A stretch of 9,615 nucleotides of DNA from assembly GCA_023452965.1 (NCBI GenBank), contig JAEXUU010000764.1, positions 1 to 9,615 of the forward strand, read 5' to 3'. The first letter of the stretch is position 1; each line of letters starts with the position of its first letter. The translations under genes and the position numbers were made by a program. The stretch is from Pseudomonadota bacterium (GTDB lineage: Bacteria > Pseudomonadota > Alphaproteobacteria > Rhizobiales > Beijerinckiaceae). Shown piece by piece: positions 1-5,475 of the stretch. Under the pieces are notes generated by a model, which ran no database searches, was not told where the DNA came from, and saw only the letters and a program-made list of their open reading frames with translations.

Positions 1-575
1 ATGTCCGCGTGCCGGCGGCCAACCTGCTCGGCGAGGAAGGCGCAGGCTTCGCGCTCGCCCAGGCGCGGCTCGGACCGGGCCGCATCCATCATTGCATGCG
101 CACCATCGGCCAGTGCGAGGTCGCGCTCGAACTGATGGTCGAGCGCGCGCTGGAGCGGAAGGCCTTCGGCCGCCACCTCTCCGACTATGCCAATGTCCAG
201 GACTGGATCGCCGAGGGACGCATGGAGATCGACCAGGCCCGCCTGCTGTGCCTGCGCGCCGCCTGGATGATGGACAAGCACGGCAACAAGGCCGCGCGCA
301 CCGAGGTCTCGGCGATCAAGGTCGTGGCTGCCAGGCTGCAGACCAAGATCGCCGACAGGGCCATGCAGGTCTTCGGCGCCGGCGGGCTCTCCAACGACAC
401 GCCGCTGGCCTTCATCTACAGCTGGGGCCGGGCACTTCGCTTCATTGACGGGCCGGACGAGGTGCACCTGCGCACCGTCGCCCGCGCCGAGATCAAGAAG
501 CGCAAGGAGAGCAATCGCAGCACCTTCGCCGAACAGGGCGTGCTGCGTCCGCATGTGAAGGCGAGCGGGTCCTGA
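1..575 (+). CDS. Acyl-CoA dehydrogenase, C-terminal part (5' end outside window)
   Basis: This FAD-dependent flavoenzyme would oxidise an acyl-CoA to the trans-2-enoyl-CoA in the cytoplasm. The reading frame is open from base 3, so the gene starts to the left and about 190 residues are visible, corresponding to the C-terminal helical domain. The GTG at base 9 is an internal valine, not a start. Visible family features are RKAFGRHL (the usual R-x-FG segment near the FAD), QVFGAGGLSND (nucleotide-contacting loop), and FIDGPDEVHLRTVAR near the end. In the last motif Asp (codon 447-449) stands where many family members have the catalytic Glu of YEGT. As I recall, this DGPDEVH form is typical of the ACAD10/ACAD11-like subgroup. 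The gene converges on the ABC ATPase gene. Family assignment is firm; the substrate is unknown. Confidence 0.92.
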   Translation, partial: VRVPAANLLGEEGAGFALAQARLGPGRIHHCMRTIGQCEVALELMVERALERKAFGRHLSDYANVQDWIAEGRMEIDQARLLCLRAAWMMDKHGNKAARTEVSAIKVVAARLQTKIADRAMQVFGAGGLSNDTPLAFIYSWGRALRFIDGPDEVHLRTVARAEIKKRKESNRSTFAEQGVLRPHVKASGS

Positions 576-597
576 CGCCCGCTTTTCCAGATTGTCG

Positions 598-717
598 CCG
601 TCATTCCGGACAAGCGCGAGCCGCGCGGCTCCGGAGGCCATCGCAGAGCGCGAGCTTGAGGCGTCAGCGCTCTAGGATGGCCTCCGGCGCTTCGCTTCGC
701 TGCGGCCGGAATGACGG
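598..717. repeat. Compound palindromic intergenic element (three nested stems)
   Basis: The convergent gap between the dehydrogenase and ATPase genes is almost filled by one nested inverted repeat. The outer arms at 598-609 and 706-717 are 12/12 complementary (ccgtcattccgg). The middle arms at 631-642 and 676-687 are 12/12 (ccggaggccatc). The inner arms at 645-651 and 667-673 are 7/7. The left inter-arm segment also contains a 14-base palindrome at 618-631. Such a design can fold into a long branched hairpin on either strand. It resembles the dispersed REP/BIME-like elements of alphaproteobacteria. It could act as a bidirectional transcription barrier or mRNA 3' stabiliser, although neither side has a T-run. 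The structure is seen directly; the dispersed-repeat status is inferred. Confidence 0.75.
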
Positions 718-746
718 GCGTTGTCGTAAAGGTCCGCCCGGACACC

Positions 747-1541
747 TCAGCGGCTAAAAATACCGTGAAAGCGCCCGAGGAAGCTGCGCAGGCGCTCGTT
801 CTTCGGATTGTCGAAGACCTCGGAGGGCTTGCCCTCCTGCGCGACCCGGCCCTGGTCGAGGAACAGGACGTGGTGCGAGACCTCGCGGACGAAGAGCATT
901 TCGTGGCTGACCAGCAGCATGGTCATGCCGGATTCGGCGAGCGCCTGCATCACGCCGAGCACCTCGGCGACCAGCTCGGGATCGAGCGCCGAGGTGACCT
1001 CGTCGAAGAGCAGAAGGCGCGGCTGCATGGCGACCGCACGCGCGATCGCGACGCGCTGCTGCTGGCCGCCCGAGAGCTGGTAGGGGTAGTGGTCGCGGCG
1101 CTCGGCGAGGCCGACGCGGCCGAGCCAGTGCTCGGCGATCTCCTTGGCCTCGGCGGCGCTCTTGCCTTGCACCTTGGTCAGGCCGAGCATGACGTTCTGA
1201 CCGGCGGTCAGATGCGGGAACAGGTTGAACTGCTGGAAGACCATGCCGATACGGGCACGCTGGGCGGAGATCTTCGTCTCGCTCAGGCGCTTGCGGGTTC
1301 CGCCCACCATCCGGTAGCCGATCGGGTCGCCATCGAGCAGGATCTCGCCGCCATCATGCTCCTCCAGCAGGTTGACGCAGCGCAGGAAGGTCGTCTTGCC
1401 GGAGCCGGAGGCGCCGATCAGCGACACCACCTGCCCCTGCCTGACGGTGAGATCGATCCCCTTCAGCACCTCGATCTCGCCGAAATGCTTGCGGACATTG
1501 GTGGCCTGGAGCAGGGCTGGCTCGGTCATCGGCAGTCGCAT
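747..1541 (-). CDS. Polar amino-acid ABC transporter ATP-binding protein
   Basis: This 264-residue ATPase would power import by the adjacent permeases at the inner face of the membrane. All ABC motifs are present: Walker A GASGSGKT (43-50), Q-loop FQQFNLFPH (102-110), signature LSGGQ (156-160), Walker B LLLFDE (176-181) with D-loop SALD, and the switch His in VSHEM (213). Length and the FQQFNLFPH form fit the HisP/GlnQ family. It is the last gene of the operon, starting 5 nt after the permease B stop, so translational coupling is likely. The ATG at 1541 was chosen because it lies right after that stop; the in-frame ATG at 1529 (MTEPALL) is an equally plausible start. The frame stays open upstream to 2183, but that stretch is antisense-free read-through of the permease region in another frame and is not coding. 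The amino-acid substrate cannot be told from sequence. Confidence 0.95.
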   Translation of the reverse strand: MRLPMTEPALLQATNVRKHFGEIEVLKGIDLTVRQGQVVSLIGASGSGKTTFLRCVNLLEEHDGGEILLDGDPIGYRMVGGTRKRLSETKISAQRARIGMVFQQFNLFPHLTAGQNVMLGLTKVQGKSAAEAKEIAEHWLGRVGLAERRDHYPYQLSGGQQQRVAIARAVAMQPRLLLFDEVTSALDPELVAEVLGVMQALAESGMTMLLVSHEMLFVREVSHHVLFLDQGRVAQEGKPSEVFDNPKNERLRSFLGRFHGIFSR

Positions 1542-1546
1542 CCCGT

Positions 1547-2224
1547 TCAGTAGCGTAGATAGGAGGTCTTGCGTTCCAGCAGCGCGCCGAGCTGCGCCAG
1601 CGTGAAGTTGATGATCAGGTAGAGCACCACGGTCAGCATGTAGAACTCGACGATCATGTAGTTGCGGGCCATCTGCTGCTGGGCCGCGAGCAGCAGTTCG
1701 ACGACGCCGATGATCGAGAGCAGCGTCGTGCCCTTGACGATCTCGAGCCCGGTATTGACCCAGGGTGGCAGCATGCGCCGGAAAGCCTGCGGCAGGATCA
1801 CATAATACAGGCGCCGGCCGAAGGTCAGGCCGATCGCCTTTGCTGCCTCCATCTGCCCCGCCGGCACGGATTCGACCGCCCCGCGAAAATTCTCGGCGAC
1901 ATGGGCAGTGGCGAAGGCGCCGAGCGCGATCACGCCCGCCCAGAAGGCGGCGACGTTCACGCCGAACAGGGCGAGCCCGTAATAGGTGAACAGGATCAGC
2001 ACGAGCACCGGGATGCCGCGCATCAGGTCGACATAGAGCCTGGCCAGCAGCCTCAGCCACCACCAGCCATACGACAGCGCAACACCCATCAGGACGCCGC
2101 AGAAGGTCGCCATCACGATGCTCAGCGCCGAGCTCAGCAAGGTGACACCCAGGCCGGAGAGCAGCGAGGCGCGCGCCTGCCATGCCTCGAACCAGAAGGT
2201 GCCGGGAGCCATCGAGAAATCCAT
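1547..2224 (-). CDS. Polar amino-acid ABC transporter permease (permease B)
   Basis: This 225-residue inner-membrane protein belongs to the HisM/GlnP-type permease family. Hydrophobic segments lie at roughly 22-50, 70-89, 92-108, 163-182 and 194-215. The cytoplasmic EAA loop that docks to the ATPase is clear at 126-147 (EAAKAIGLTFGRRLYYVILP). The start at 2224 is supported by AGGAG at 2231-2235, six bases upstream. That Shine-Dalgarno lies directly after a 49-nt palindrome (2237-2285), so access by ribosomes could depend on RNA folding. The gene is followed closely by the ATPase gene. With the upstream permease A it would form a heterodimeric channel. Substrate is unknown; an amino acid or related polar compound is the family expectation. 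Confidence 0.95.
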   Translation of the reverse strand: MDFSMAPGTFWFEAWQARASLLSGLGVTLLSSALSIVMATFCGVLMGVALSYGWWWLRLLARLYVDLMRGIPVLVLILFTYYGLALFGVNVAAFWAGVIALGAFATAHVAENFRGAVESVPAGQMEAAKAIGLTFGRRLYYVILPQAFRRMLPPWVNTGLEIVKGTTLLSIIGVVELLLAAQQQMARNYMIVEFYMLTVVLYLIINFTLAQLGALLERKTSYLRY

Positions 2225-2236
2225 CGCCGGCTCCTA

Positions 2237-2285
2237 GATCACGATGATTTTGGATCGAGTCGATCCAAAATCATAAAACGTGATC
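2237..2285. repeat. Near-perfect palindrome in the permease A-permease B gap
   Basis: Arms 2244-2257 and 2261-2274 are 14/14 complementary (atgattttggatcg and its complement) around a 3-base loop. An outer pair, gatcacg at 2237-2243 and cgtgatc at 2279-2285, is 7/7 complementary, with an AAAA bulge on the right. The element is much more AT-rich than the genes. In the operon mRNA its 3' arm ends one base before the AGGAG of permease B. It looks like a member of a dispersed intergenic palindrome family common in Hyphomicrobiales, which is recollection rather than a search result. Confidence 0.75.
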
Positions 2286-2298
2286 GATTCTAAGAGTT

Positions 2299-2351
2299 TA
2301 GAGCAGGATTGCTGCAAAAAACCGGTTTCCACTTTTTCGCATCCTGCTCTA
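2299..2351. repeat. Second palindromic element, overlapping the permease A stop
   Basis: Arms tagagcaggat (2299-2309) and atcctgctcta (2341-2351) are 11/11 complementary. The pairing continues inward with one-base bulges through tgcaaaaa and tttttcgca to a central 10-base palindrome aaaccggttt (2319-2328). The right arm contains the TAG stop of permease A (2349-2351), so the element meets the gene exactly at its end. Together with 2237-2285 it fills the 124-bp gap between the two permeases. Its form resembles palindromes widely scattered in rhizobial genomes. Confidence 0.7.
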
Positions 2352-3017
2352 GCGGATCGAGGCGTAGCGGCGCTCGACCTGGCGCAGCAGGAAGGCGATG
2401 AGATAGGCGGTGGCGAGATAGAGCGCGCTCGCCGTCAACCAGACCTCCATGACCCGGAAAGTGTTGGCATTGATCTGCCTTGCGATGAAGGTCAGCTCCG
2501 GCACCGCGATCGCCGCCGCGAGCGAAGTGTCCTTGAACAGCGAGATGAGGTTGTTGCTGACCGCCGGCAGGGTGATCCGGAACATCACCGGCAGCACGAC
2601 ATAGGCCTGGCGCTGCCAGGGTCGCAGGCCGATCGCCTTGGCCGCCTCGACATATTGCTTGGGAATCGAGGAGAGGCCGGCGCGGAAGACCTCGGACATG
2701 TAGGCGCCGGCATAGAGCGAGAGCGAGAGCACGAAGCTCTCGGTCTTGTCGAGGAAGTTGATGTCGAACTCCGGCAGGCCGAAATACAAAAAGAAGATCA
2801 GCAGCAGCAGCGGCGTGCAGCGGATGAACTCGACATAGGCCCAGACCGGCCCCGAAAGCCATTTCTTGCCGGAAAGCCGGGCATAGGCCGTCAGGATGCC
2901 GATGATGCAGCCGATCGCCAGCGAGATCACCGCCAGCCAGAGCCCGAGCAGCAGGGCGTCGATCAGCTTGTCCCAGTTCCGCGCGATGACGGACCAGTCG
3001 AAATGGTAGTCGATCAT
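2349..3017 (-). CDS. Polar amino-acid ABC transporter permease (permease A)
   Basis: This 222-residue inner-membrane permease belongs to the same HisMQ/GlnP family as its downstream partner but is clearly divergent from it. Hydrophobic segments lie at about 20-45, 66-82, 95-110, 158-175 and 190-212. The EAA loop is at 124-145 (EAAKAIGLRPWQRQAYVVLP). It would form half of the translocation channel. The start at 3017 (MIDYHFDW) gives the usual family length, but no good Shine-Dalgarno precedes it, so translation may be weak or helped by upstream translation. It lies 79 bp after the binding-protein stop, with a GC-rich hairpin between them. The TAG stop lies inside a palindromic repeat. Confidence 0.95.
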   Translation of the reverse strand: MIDYHFDWSVIARNWDKLIDALLLGLWLAVISLAIGCIIGILTAYARLSGKKWLSGPVWAYVEFIRCTPLLLLIFFLYFGLPEFDINFLDKTESFVLSLSLYAGAYMSEVFRAGLSSIPKQYVEAAKAIGLRPWQRQAYVVLPVMFRITLPAVSNNLISLFKDTSLAAAIAVPELTFIARQINANTFRVMEVWLTASALYLATAYLIAFLLRQVERRYASIR

Positions 3018-3041
3018 GGCTGGCGCGATGTTCCCGAAAGC

Positions 3042-3065
3042 GGCGGGCCGGGTGTCCGGCCCGCC
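3042..3065 (-). other. Strong GC hairpin between binding-protein and permease A genes
   Basis: The arms ggcgggccgg (3042-3051) and ccggcccgcc (3056-3065) are 10/10 complementary around a 4-base loop. In the minus-strand mRNA the hairpin lies 31 bases after the stop of the binding-protein gene and 24 bases before the permease A start. There is no U-run after it, so it is unlikely to be a complete intrinsic terminator. Hairpins at this place in ABC importer operons are known to protect the upstream mRNA and lower downstream expression, giving an excess of binding protein. That role is inferred here. Confidence 0.7.
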
Positions 3066-3078
3066 ATCGCCACGTTGC

Positions 3079-3106
3079 GATCAGGCGAATGCGGGATCAG
3101 GCGAAT
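3079..3106. repeat. 12-bp direct repeat across the binding-protein stop codon
   Basis: The 12-mer gatcaggcgaat occurs at 3079-3090 and again at 3095-3106, four bases apart. The right copy includes the TGA stop of the binding-protein gene and its last codons. The left copy lies just beyond the stop. A short tandem duplication of the gene end is the simplest explanation; no function is claimed. Confidence 0.6.
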
Positions 3107-4035
3107 TCCTGCGGGAAGCCGACCTTCGGGATCGGCAGGTCGATGCCGAACCACTTCTTGTAGGAGGCGGCGAAGTAGTCGAAATCGACGCCCATCATCG
3201 CCTCCTTGTAGACGGTGTTGACCCAGTTCAGCCAGATCGGGTCACCCGGCTTGACGGCCGAGGCGTAGGAGTTCGGCATCCAGCCGAAGCCGGAATCGAC
3301 AAAGCGGCCGGGCGCCTGCTGCATCAGCCAGCGCATCGCCGACTGGTCCTGCATCGAGGCGGCGATGCGGCGGGCGTTGAGCGCCTGCATCGCCGCGTCC
3401 GGGCTGTCGAAGGCATCGACCTTGGCCTGCGGCAGGGCCTTGCGGATCCACTCCTCGAGGAAGACGTTCTGCATGCCGCCGACGGTGACGTCCTTGCCGG
3501 CCGCCTTCAGCTCCTCGTAATTCTTGAACTTGCCGCCGCGGGCCAGCATCAGCAGGCCGACGCCCTCGCGGTAATAGGGGACGGTGAACTCGACCTGCTG
3601 GGCCCGGCCCGGCGTCACCGTCATCCATTGGACGACGAAGTCGACCTTGTCGGTGACGAGGCTGGGGATGCGGGCATCCGAGCCCTGCAGCACGAACTCG
3701 ACCTTCTCGTAATCGTCGAACAGGCCCTTCGCCAGAAGCCTGGCGAGGTCGATATCCATGCCGACCAGCTTGCCGCTGGCGTCCTGGAAGTGCCAGGGCG
3801 GGTTGGTGCTGCCGGTGCCGACGATCAGCTTGCCGCGTTCCTTGACGATATGGAGCTTGCTCTTCGCCGCCGTCTGGGCCTGGGCGGAGGCCGGAGTCAG
3901 GAGGCCGGTCGCCGCCGCGCCGATCGCGGCGCCGGCGAGGCCGAGGCCGAACAGGCTGCGTCGCTCCAGGGTCAGGGCCGCCTCGTCATTTTGGGGAGTG
4001 GCGCCGTCCAAAGTTCCGTCGTCATGAATGCCCAT
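3097..4035 (-). CDS. Amino-acid ABC transporter substrate-binding protein, Tat-type signal
   Basis: This 312-residue periplasmic family 3 solute-binding protein would capture the ligand and deliver it to the permeases. The N-terminus has a twin-arginine motif (ERRSLFG, Arg25-Arg26), a hydrophobic stretch at 28-46 and an Ala-x-Ala site near 49-53, so export by Tat is likely. The binding fold follows from about 60: LHIVKERGKLIVGTG, PPWHFQDASGKLVGMDIDLA, then VDFVVQWMTVTPGRAQQVEFTVPYY. Arg144 matches the carboxylate-binding Arg of HisJ-type proteins, and Asp230 (MQDQS) is a plausible amino-group ligand. Trp137 stands where small residues are common, so the pocket may be unusual. The ATG at 4035 is chosen because ggggag precedes it by six bases. 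The longer frame to 4146 would start upstream of the predicted promoter. It is the first gene of the operon. Confidence 0.93.
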   Translation of the reverse strand: MGIHDDGTLDGATPQNDEAALTLERRSLFGLGLAGAAIGAAATGLLTPASAQAQTAAKSKLHIVKERGKLIVGTGSTNPPWHFQDASGKLVGMDIDLARLLAKGLFDDYEKVEFVLQGSDARIPSLVTDKVDFVVQWMTVTPGRAQQVEFTVPYYREGVGLLMLARGGKFKNYEELKAAGKDVTVGGMQNVFLEEWIRKALPQAKVDAFDSPDAAMQALNARRIAASMQDQSAMRWLMQQAPGRFVDSGFGWMPNSYASAVKPGDPIWLNWVNTVYKEAMMGVDFDYFAASYKKWFGIDLPIPKVGFPQEFA

Positions 4036-4041
4036 CACGAA

Positions 4042-4047
4042 CTCCCC
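4042..4047 (-). promoter_or_regulatory. Ribosome binding site deciding the binding-protein start
   Basis: On the minus strand ggggag lies six bases ahead of the ATG at 4035, within aaaaaaggggag. No comparable site precedes the in-frame ATG at 4146, so this site fixes the 312-residue form beginning MGIHDDG. Confidence 0.75.
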
Positions 4048-4097
4048 TTTTTTGATCCACGTTCCCTGCAGACTTCGGCCCGCAGCATCATGAACGT

Positions 4098-4113
4098 GGC
4101 AAGAAAAATGCCA
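4098..4113 (-). promoter_or_regulatory. Candidate sigma-54 (RpoN) -24/-12 promoter
   Basis: Read on the minus strand, 4113 to 4098 is TGGCATTTTTCTTGCC. The sigma-54 consensus is TGGCAYR, four bases, TTGCW. The match covers TGGCA, the Y and TTGC with exact GG-to-GC spacing; only the R and the final W differ. Transcription would begin near 4087, leaving a leader of about 50 nt with the Shine-Dalgarno in place. RpoN control of amino-acid importers under nitrogen limitation is well known, which supports the call. I could not identify a convincing NtrC-type enhancer site upstream. Confidence 0.65.
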
Positions 4114-4387
4114 GCTGCAAAGCCGGATAATTCGACTTTCCGCCAAGGGAATTCGGAAGCGTTCTCAGGCGACCTCTAGGGCAGGCTCGCAAAGCCTCCT
4201 GCCTCCGACCGTTCAGGGTGGCAGGCGTCGCGATGTCGACGGACCGAACGAGGTGCGCCTGCGTGCATCGCCGGGGCCGGTATCGAGACGTGCAAGTATA
4301 AGCAACAGCGACGCCTCTGCCGAAGCGGGCAGTGGCGCGCTCTTGAGCAAACGGCGCAGCAGTTCGACGTTGCCCAGACGTCTTCGA
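4114..4387. other. Gene-poor gap between methyltransferase and ABC operon
   Basis: This stretch is the 3' flank of the methyltransferase gene and the upstream region of the sigma-54 candidate. It contains a short hairpin at 4180-4203 (ggcagg and cctgcc arms, 6/6) without a T-run. Any enhancer site for an RpoN activator should lie here. A minus-strand frame at 4213-4431 reads somewhat like protein (NVELLRRLLKSAPLP) but overlaps the methyltransferase end, has no good ribosome site and uses mixed third bases. I do not call it a gene. Confidence 0.5.
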
Positions 4388-5116
4388 TCAGCGCGTGCAG
4401 ACGAAAATCCGATCGAGCCCCTGCGGGGCAAGCGCGTGGGTCTCCGTCAAGCGATGCTCCTCGCCCTCTTTCGGCGAGAAGGAGATTTCGTCGACCTTGA
4501 AGCCGACCGCGGCGAGCTTGTCCGGAAAGTCGCGGCCATAGAGCCGGACATGGTCCCAGCCGCAGATGCTTTCGACCTCCTCCGCCGACATCTCCGGCGG
4601 CGGCTCCCAGGTTTCGGCCCTGGATTGATCGAGCGGCACCGAGAAGAATGCCGTGCCGCCGGGCTTCAGGACACGGAAGCACTCCCGGATGCCCTGGGCG
4701 TCGTTGGGCACGTGCTCGAGGACATGGTGGCAGATCACATGGTCGAAATGGCCATCGCCGAACTTGATGTCGGTGATGTCGACCACGGCGTTCGCGACCT
4801 TGCTGATCTTGATGTCGCCGGCGACATAGCCGGGATAGTGCTTCCACTGCCTGAAGAACGGTCGCTCGGCAGAGAAGTGCAGAAGGTTCTTGTCCTTCAT
4901 GTCGACGCCGTTATTGCGCAGGTAGAGCCCCATGATCCGGTCGCGCTCCTTGGAGGAGCAGTTCGGGCAGCGTGCTTCCGGGCGCGGGCCGACATCGAGG
5001 AAACGCCCCTCATGGCCGCAAATCGTGCACAGGCGCTTCGGGCGGGTCTCCAGGAATTGCTTCGGTTGGCGGATCGCTGCGCGCAGATACTCTTGTACGT
5101 AGACACCGATATCCAT
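4388..5116 (-). CDS. SAM-dependent methyltransferase with N-terminal zinc ribbon
   Basis: This 242-residue protein looks like a class I methyltransferase (Methyltransf_11 type). An N-terminal zinc ribbon has Cys30-x2-Cys33 and Cys50-x2-Cys53 (CTIC and CPNC). The methyltransferase domain follows: NLLHFSAE (77-84) in the motif I position, an acidic GDI at 100-102, VVDITDIKFGDGHFD (111-125), HHVLEHVP (130-137) and RVLKPGGTAFFSVPLD (148-163). Motif I lacks the usual GxGxG, but LLHF-x-x-E followed by LEHVP, LKPGG and DHVRLYGRDF is a recurring pattern in a zinc-ribbon methyltransferase group often found near glycan genes. The ATG at 5116 (MDIGVYVQEY) is chosen, with tgggg upstream. The frame extends to 5242, but that part has no conserved look. 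The methyl acceptor is unknown and no neighbour reveals it. Confidence 0.85.
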   Translation of the reverse strand: MDIGVYVQEYLRAAIRQPKQFLETRPKRLCTICGHEGRFLDVGPRPEARCPNCSSKERDRIMGLYLRNNGVDMKDKNLLHFSAERPFFRQWKHYPGYVAGDIKISKVANAVVDITDIKFGDGHFDHVICHHVLEHVPNDAQGIRECFRVLKPGGTAFFSVPLDQSRAETWEPPPEMSAEEVESICGWDHVRLYGRDFPDKLAAVGFKVDEISFSPKEGEEHRLTETHALAPQGLDRIFVCTR

Positions 5117-5188
5117 GCCGGAAACCCCAGCCGAAACAGCCGCGCGAAGCTGCGATCCGCAGCCCCAGCGCGAGATGTCCCGGCTCCC

Positions 5189-5224
5189 CCCAAGTGACGA
5201 CCGAACAAATCGGTGGGACTTGGG
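5189..5224. other. Interrupted inverted repeat in the methyltransferase leader
   Basis: Outer arms cccaagt (5189-5195) and acttggg (5218-5224) are 7/7 complementary. Inner arms accga (5200-5204) and tcggt (5210-5214) are 5/5. The two stems are in register and would form one hairpin with an internal loop, about 75 bases upstream of the chosen ATG. It could be a leader structure or a protein-binding dyad. Confidence 0.5.
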
Positions 5225-5243
5225 CGCCTCCTGCACCGGCATG

Positions 5244-5263
5244 CATCACCCAAAAGGGTGATG
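5244..5263. other. Perfect 8-bp stem-loop, catcaccc-aaaa-gggtgatg
   Basis: The arms 5244-5251 and 5256-5263 are 8/8 complementary with a 4-base loop. On the + strand an ATTTTT run follows a few bases later (5271-5276), giving a loose terminator-like look. However, no + strand gene lies upstream. On the minus strand it would be in the leader or promoter region of the methyltransferase gene. Confidence 0.5.
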
Positions 5264-5445
5264 AAGCCGAATTTTTCTGCTGCCCCCTGCCCTGGCCGAG
5301 CACCCACGCACCAGCGGCCACGCGAGACCAGGACGCGCGAGGAAAGCGACCGCAGCGCGTTGCAGAACAGGGGTGAGGAAGCCTTGGGTGAAGAGGAGCA
5401 GGTCCGGAGTTCGGGCTTTGGGTGCCTCGTCGCCGGACAAGGAAG

Positions 5446-5464
5446 CGGCCGATCCAATCGGCCG
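5446..5464 (-). terminator. Candidate terminator hairpin after the DUF3108 gene
   Basis: Arms cggccgat (5446-5453) and atcggccg (5457-5464) are 8/8 complementary around a 3-base loop. In the minus-strand mRNA the stem begins 11 bases after the stop codon and is followed by cttccttgt, a weak pyrimidine-rich tract. Position and stem suit a terminator; the poor U-run lowers confidence. Confidence 0.45.
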
Positions 5465-5475
5465 ATCGCTGGCTC

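Larger units (their letters stand above)
5117..5475. other. 359-bp gap upstream of the methyltransferase gene
   Basis: No convincing gene lies here; the frames that cross it on both strands change composition and lack ribosome sites. It should hold the promoter and leader of the methyltransferase gene. It contains two inverted repeats (5189-5224 and 5244-5263) and a hairpin just after the DUF3108 gene (5446-5464), listed separately. An AT-rich patch lies at 5266-5278. I could not define a promoter with confidence. Confidence 0.5.

Noticed and set aside
711..1553. Long open frame on the + strand (280 codons)
   Set aside because: It lies antisense to the ABC ATPase, whose motifs are complete. 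The Asp/Glu/Leu/Arg-rich product is typical of the reverse strand of a GC-rich gene.
1542..2183. Upstream in-frame extension of the ATPase frame
   Set aside because: This stretch overlaps the permease B gene in another frame, reads as Arg/Ala-rich nonsense, and is only open because of high GC. The ATPase domain begins at 1541 or 1529.
4036..4146. N-terminal extension of the binding protein to the ATG at 4146
   Set aside because: It would precede the signal peptide, has no ribosome site and starts upstream of the sigma-54 promoter candidate.
3016..4179. Open frame of 387 codons on the + strand
   Set aside because: It is antisense to the binding-protein gene, has no recognisable domain and has no ribosome site.
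5117..5242. N-terminal extension of the methyltransferase to 5242
   Set aside because: The extra residues have no family-like pattern and the added segment contains the inverted repeat at 5189-5224.
5244..5276. Stem-loop plus ATTTTT as a + strand intrinsic terminator
   Set aside because: No + strand gene lies upstream, and the T-run is separated from the stem by about seven bases.
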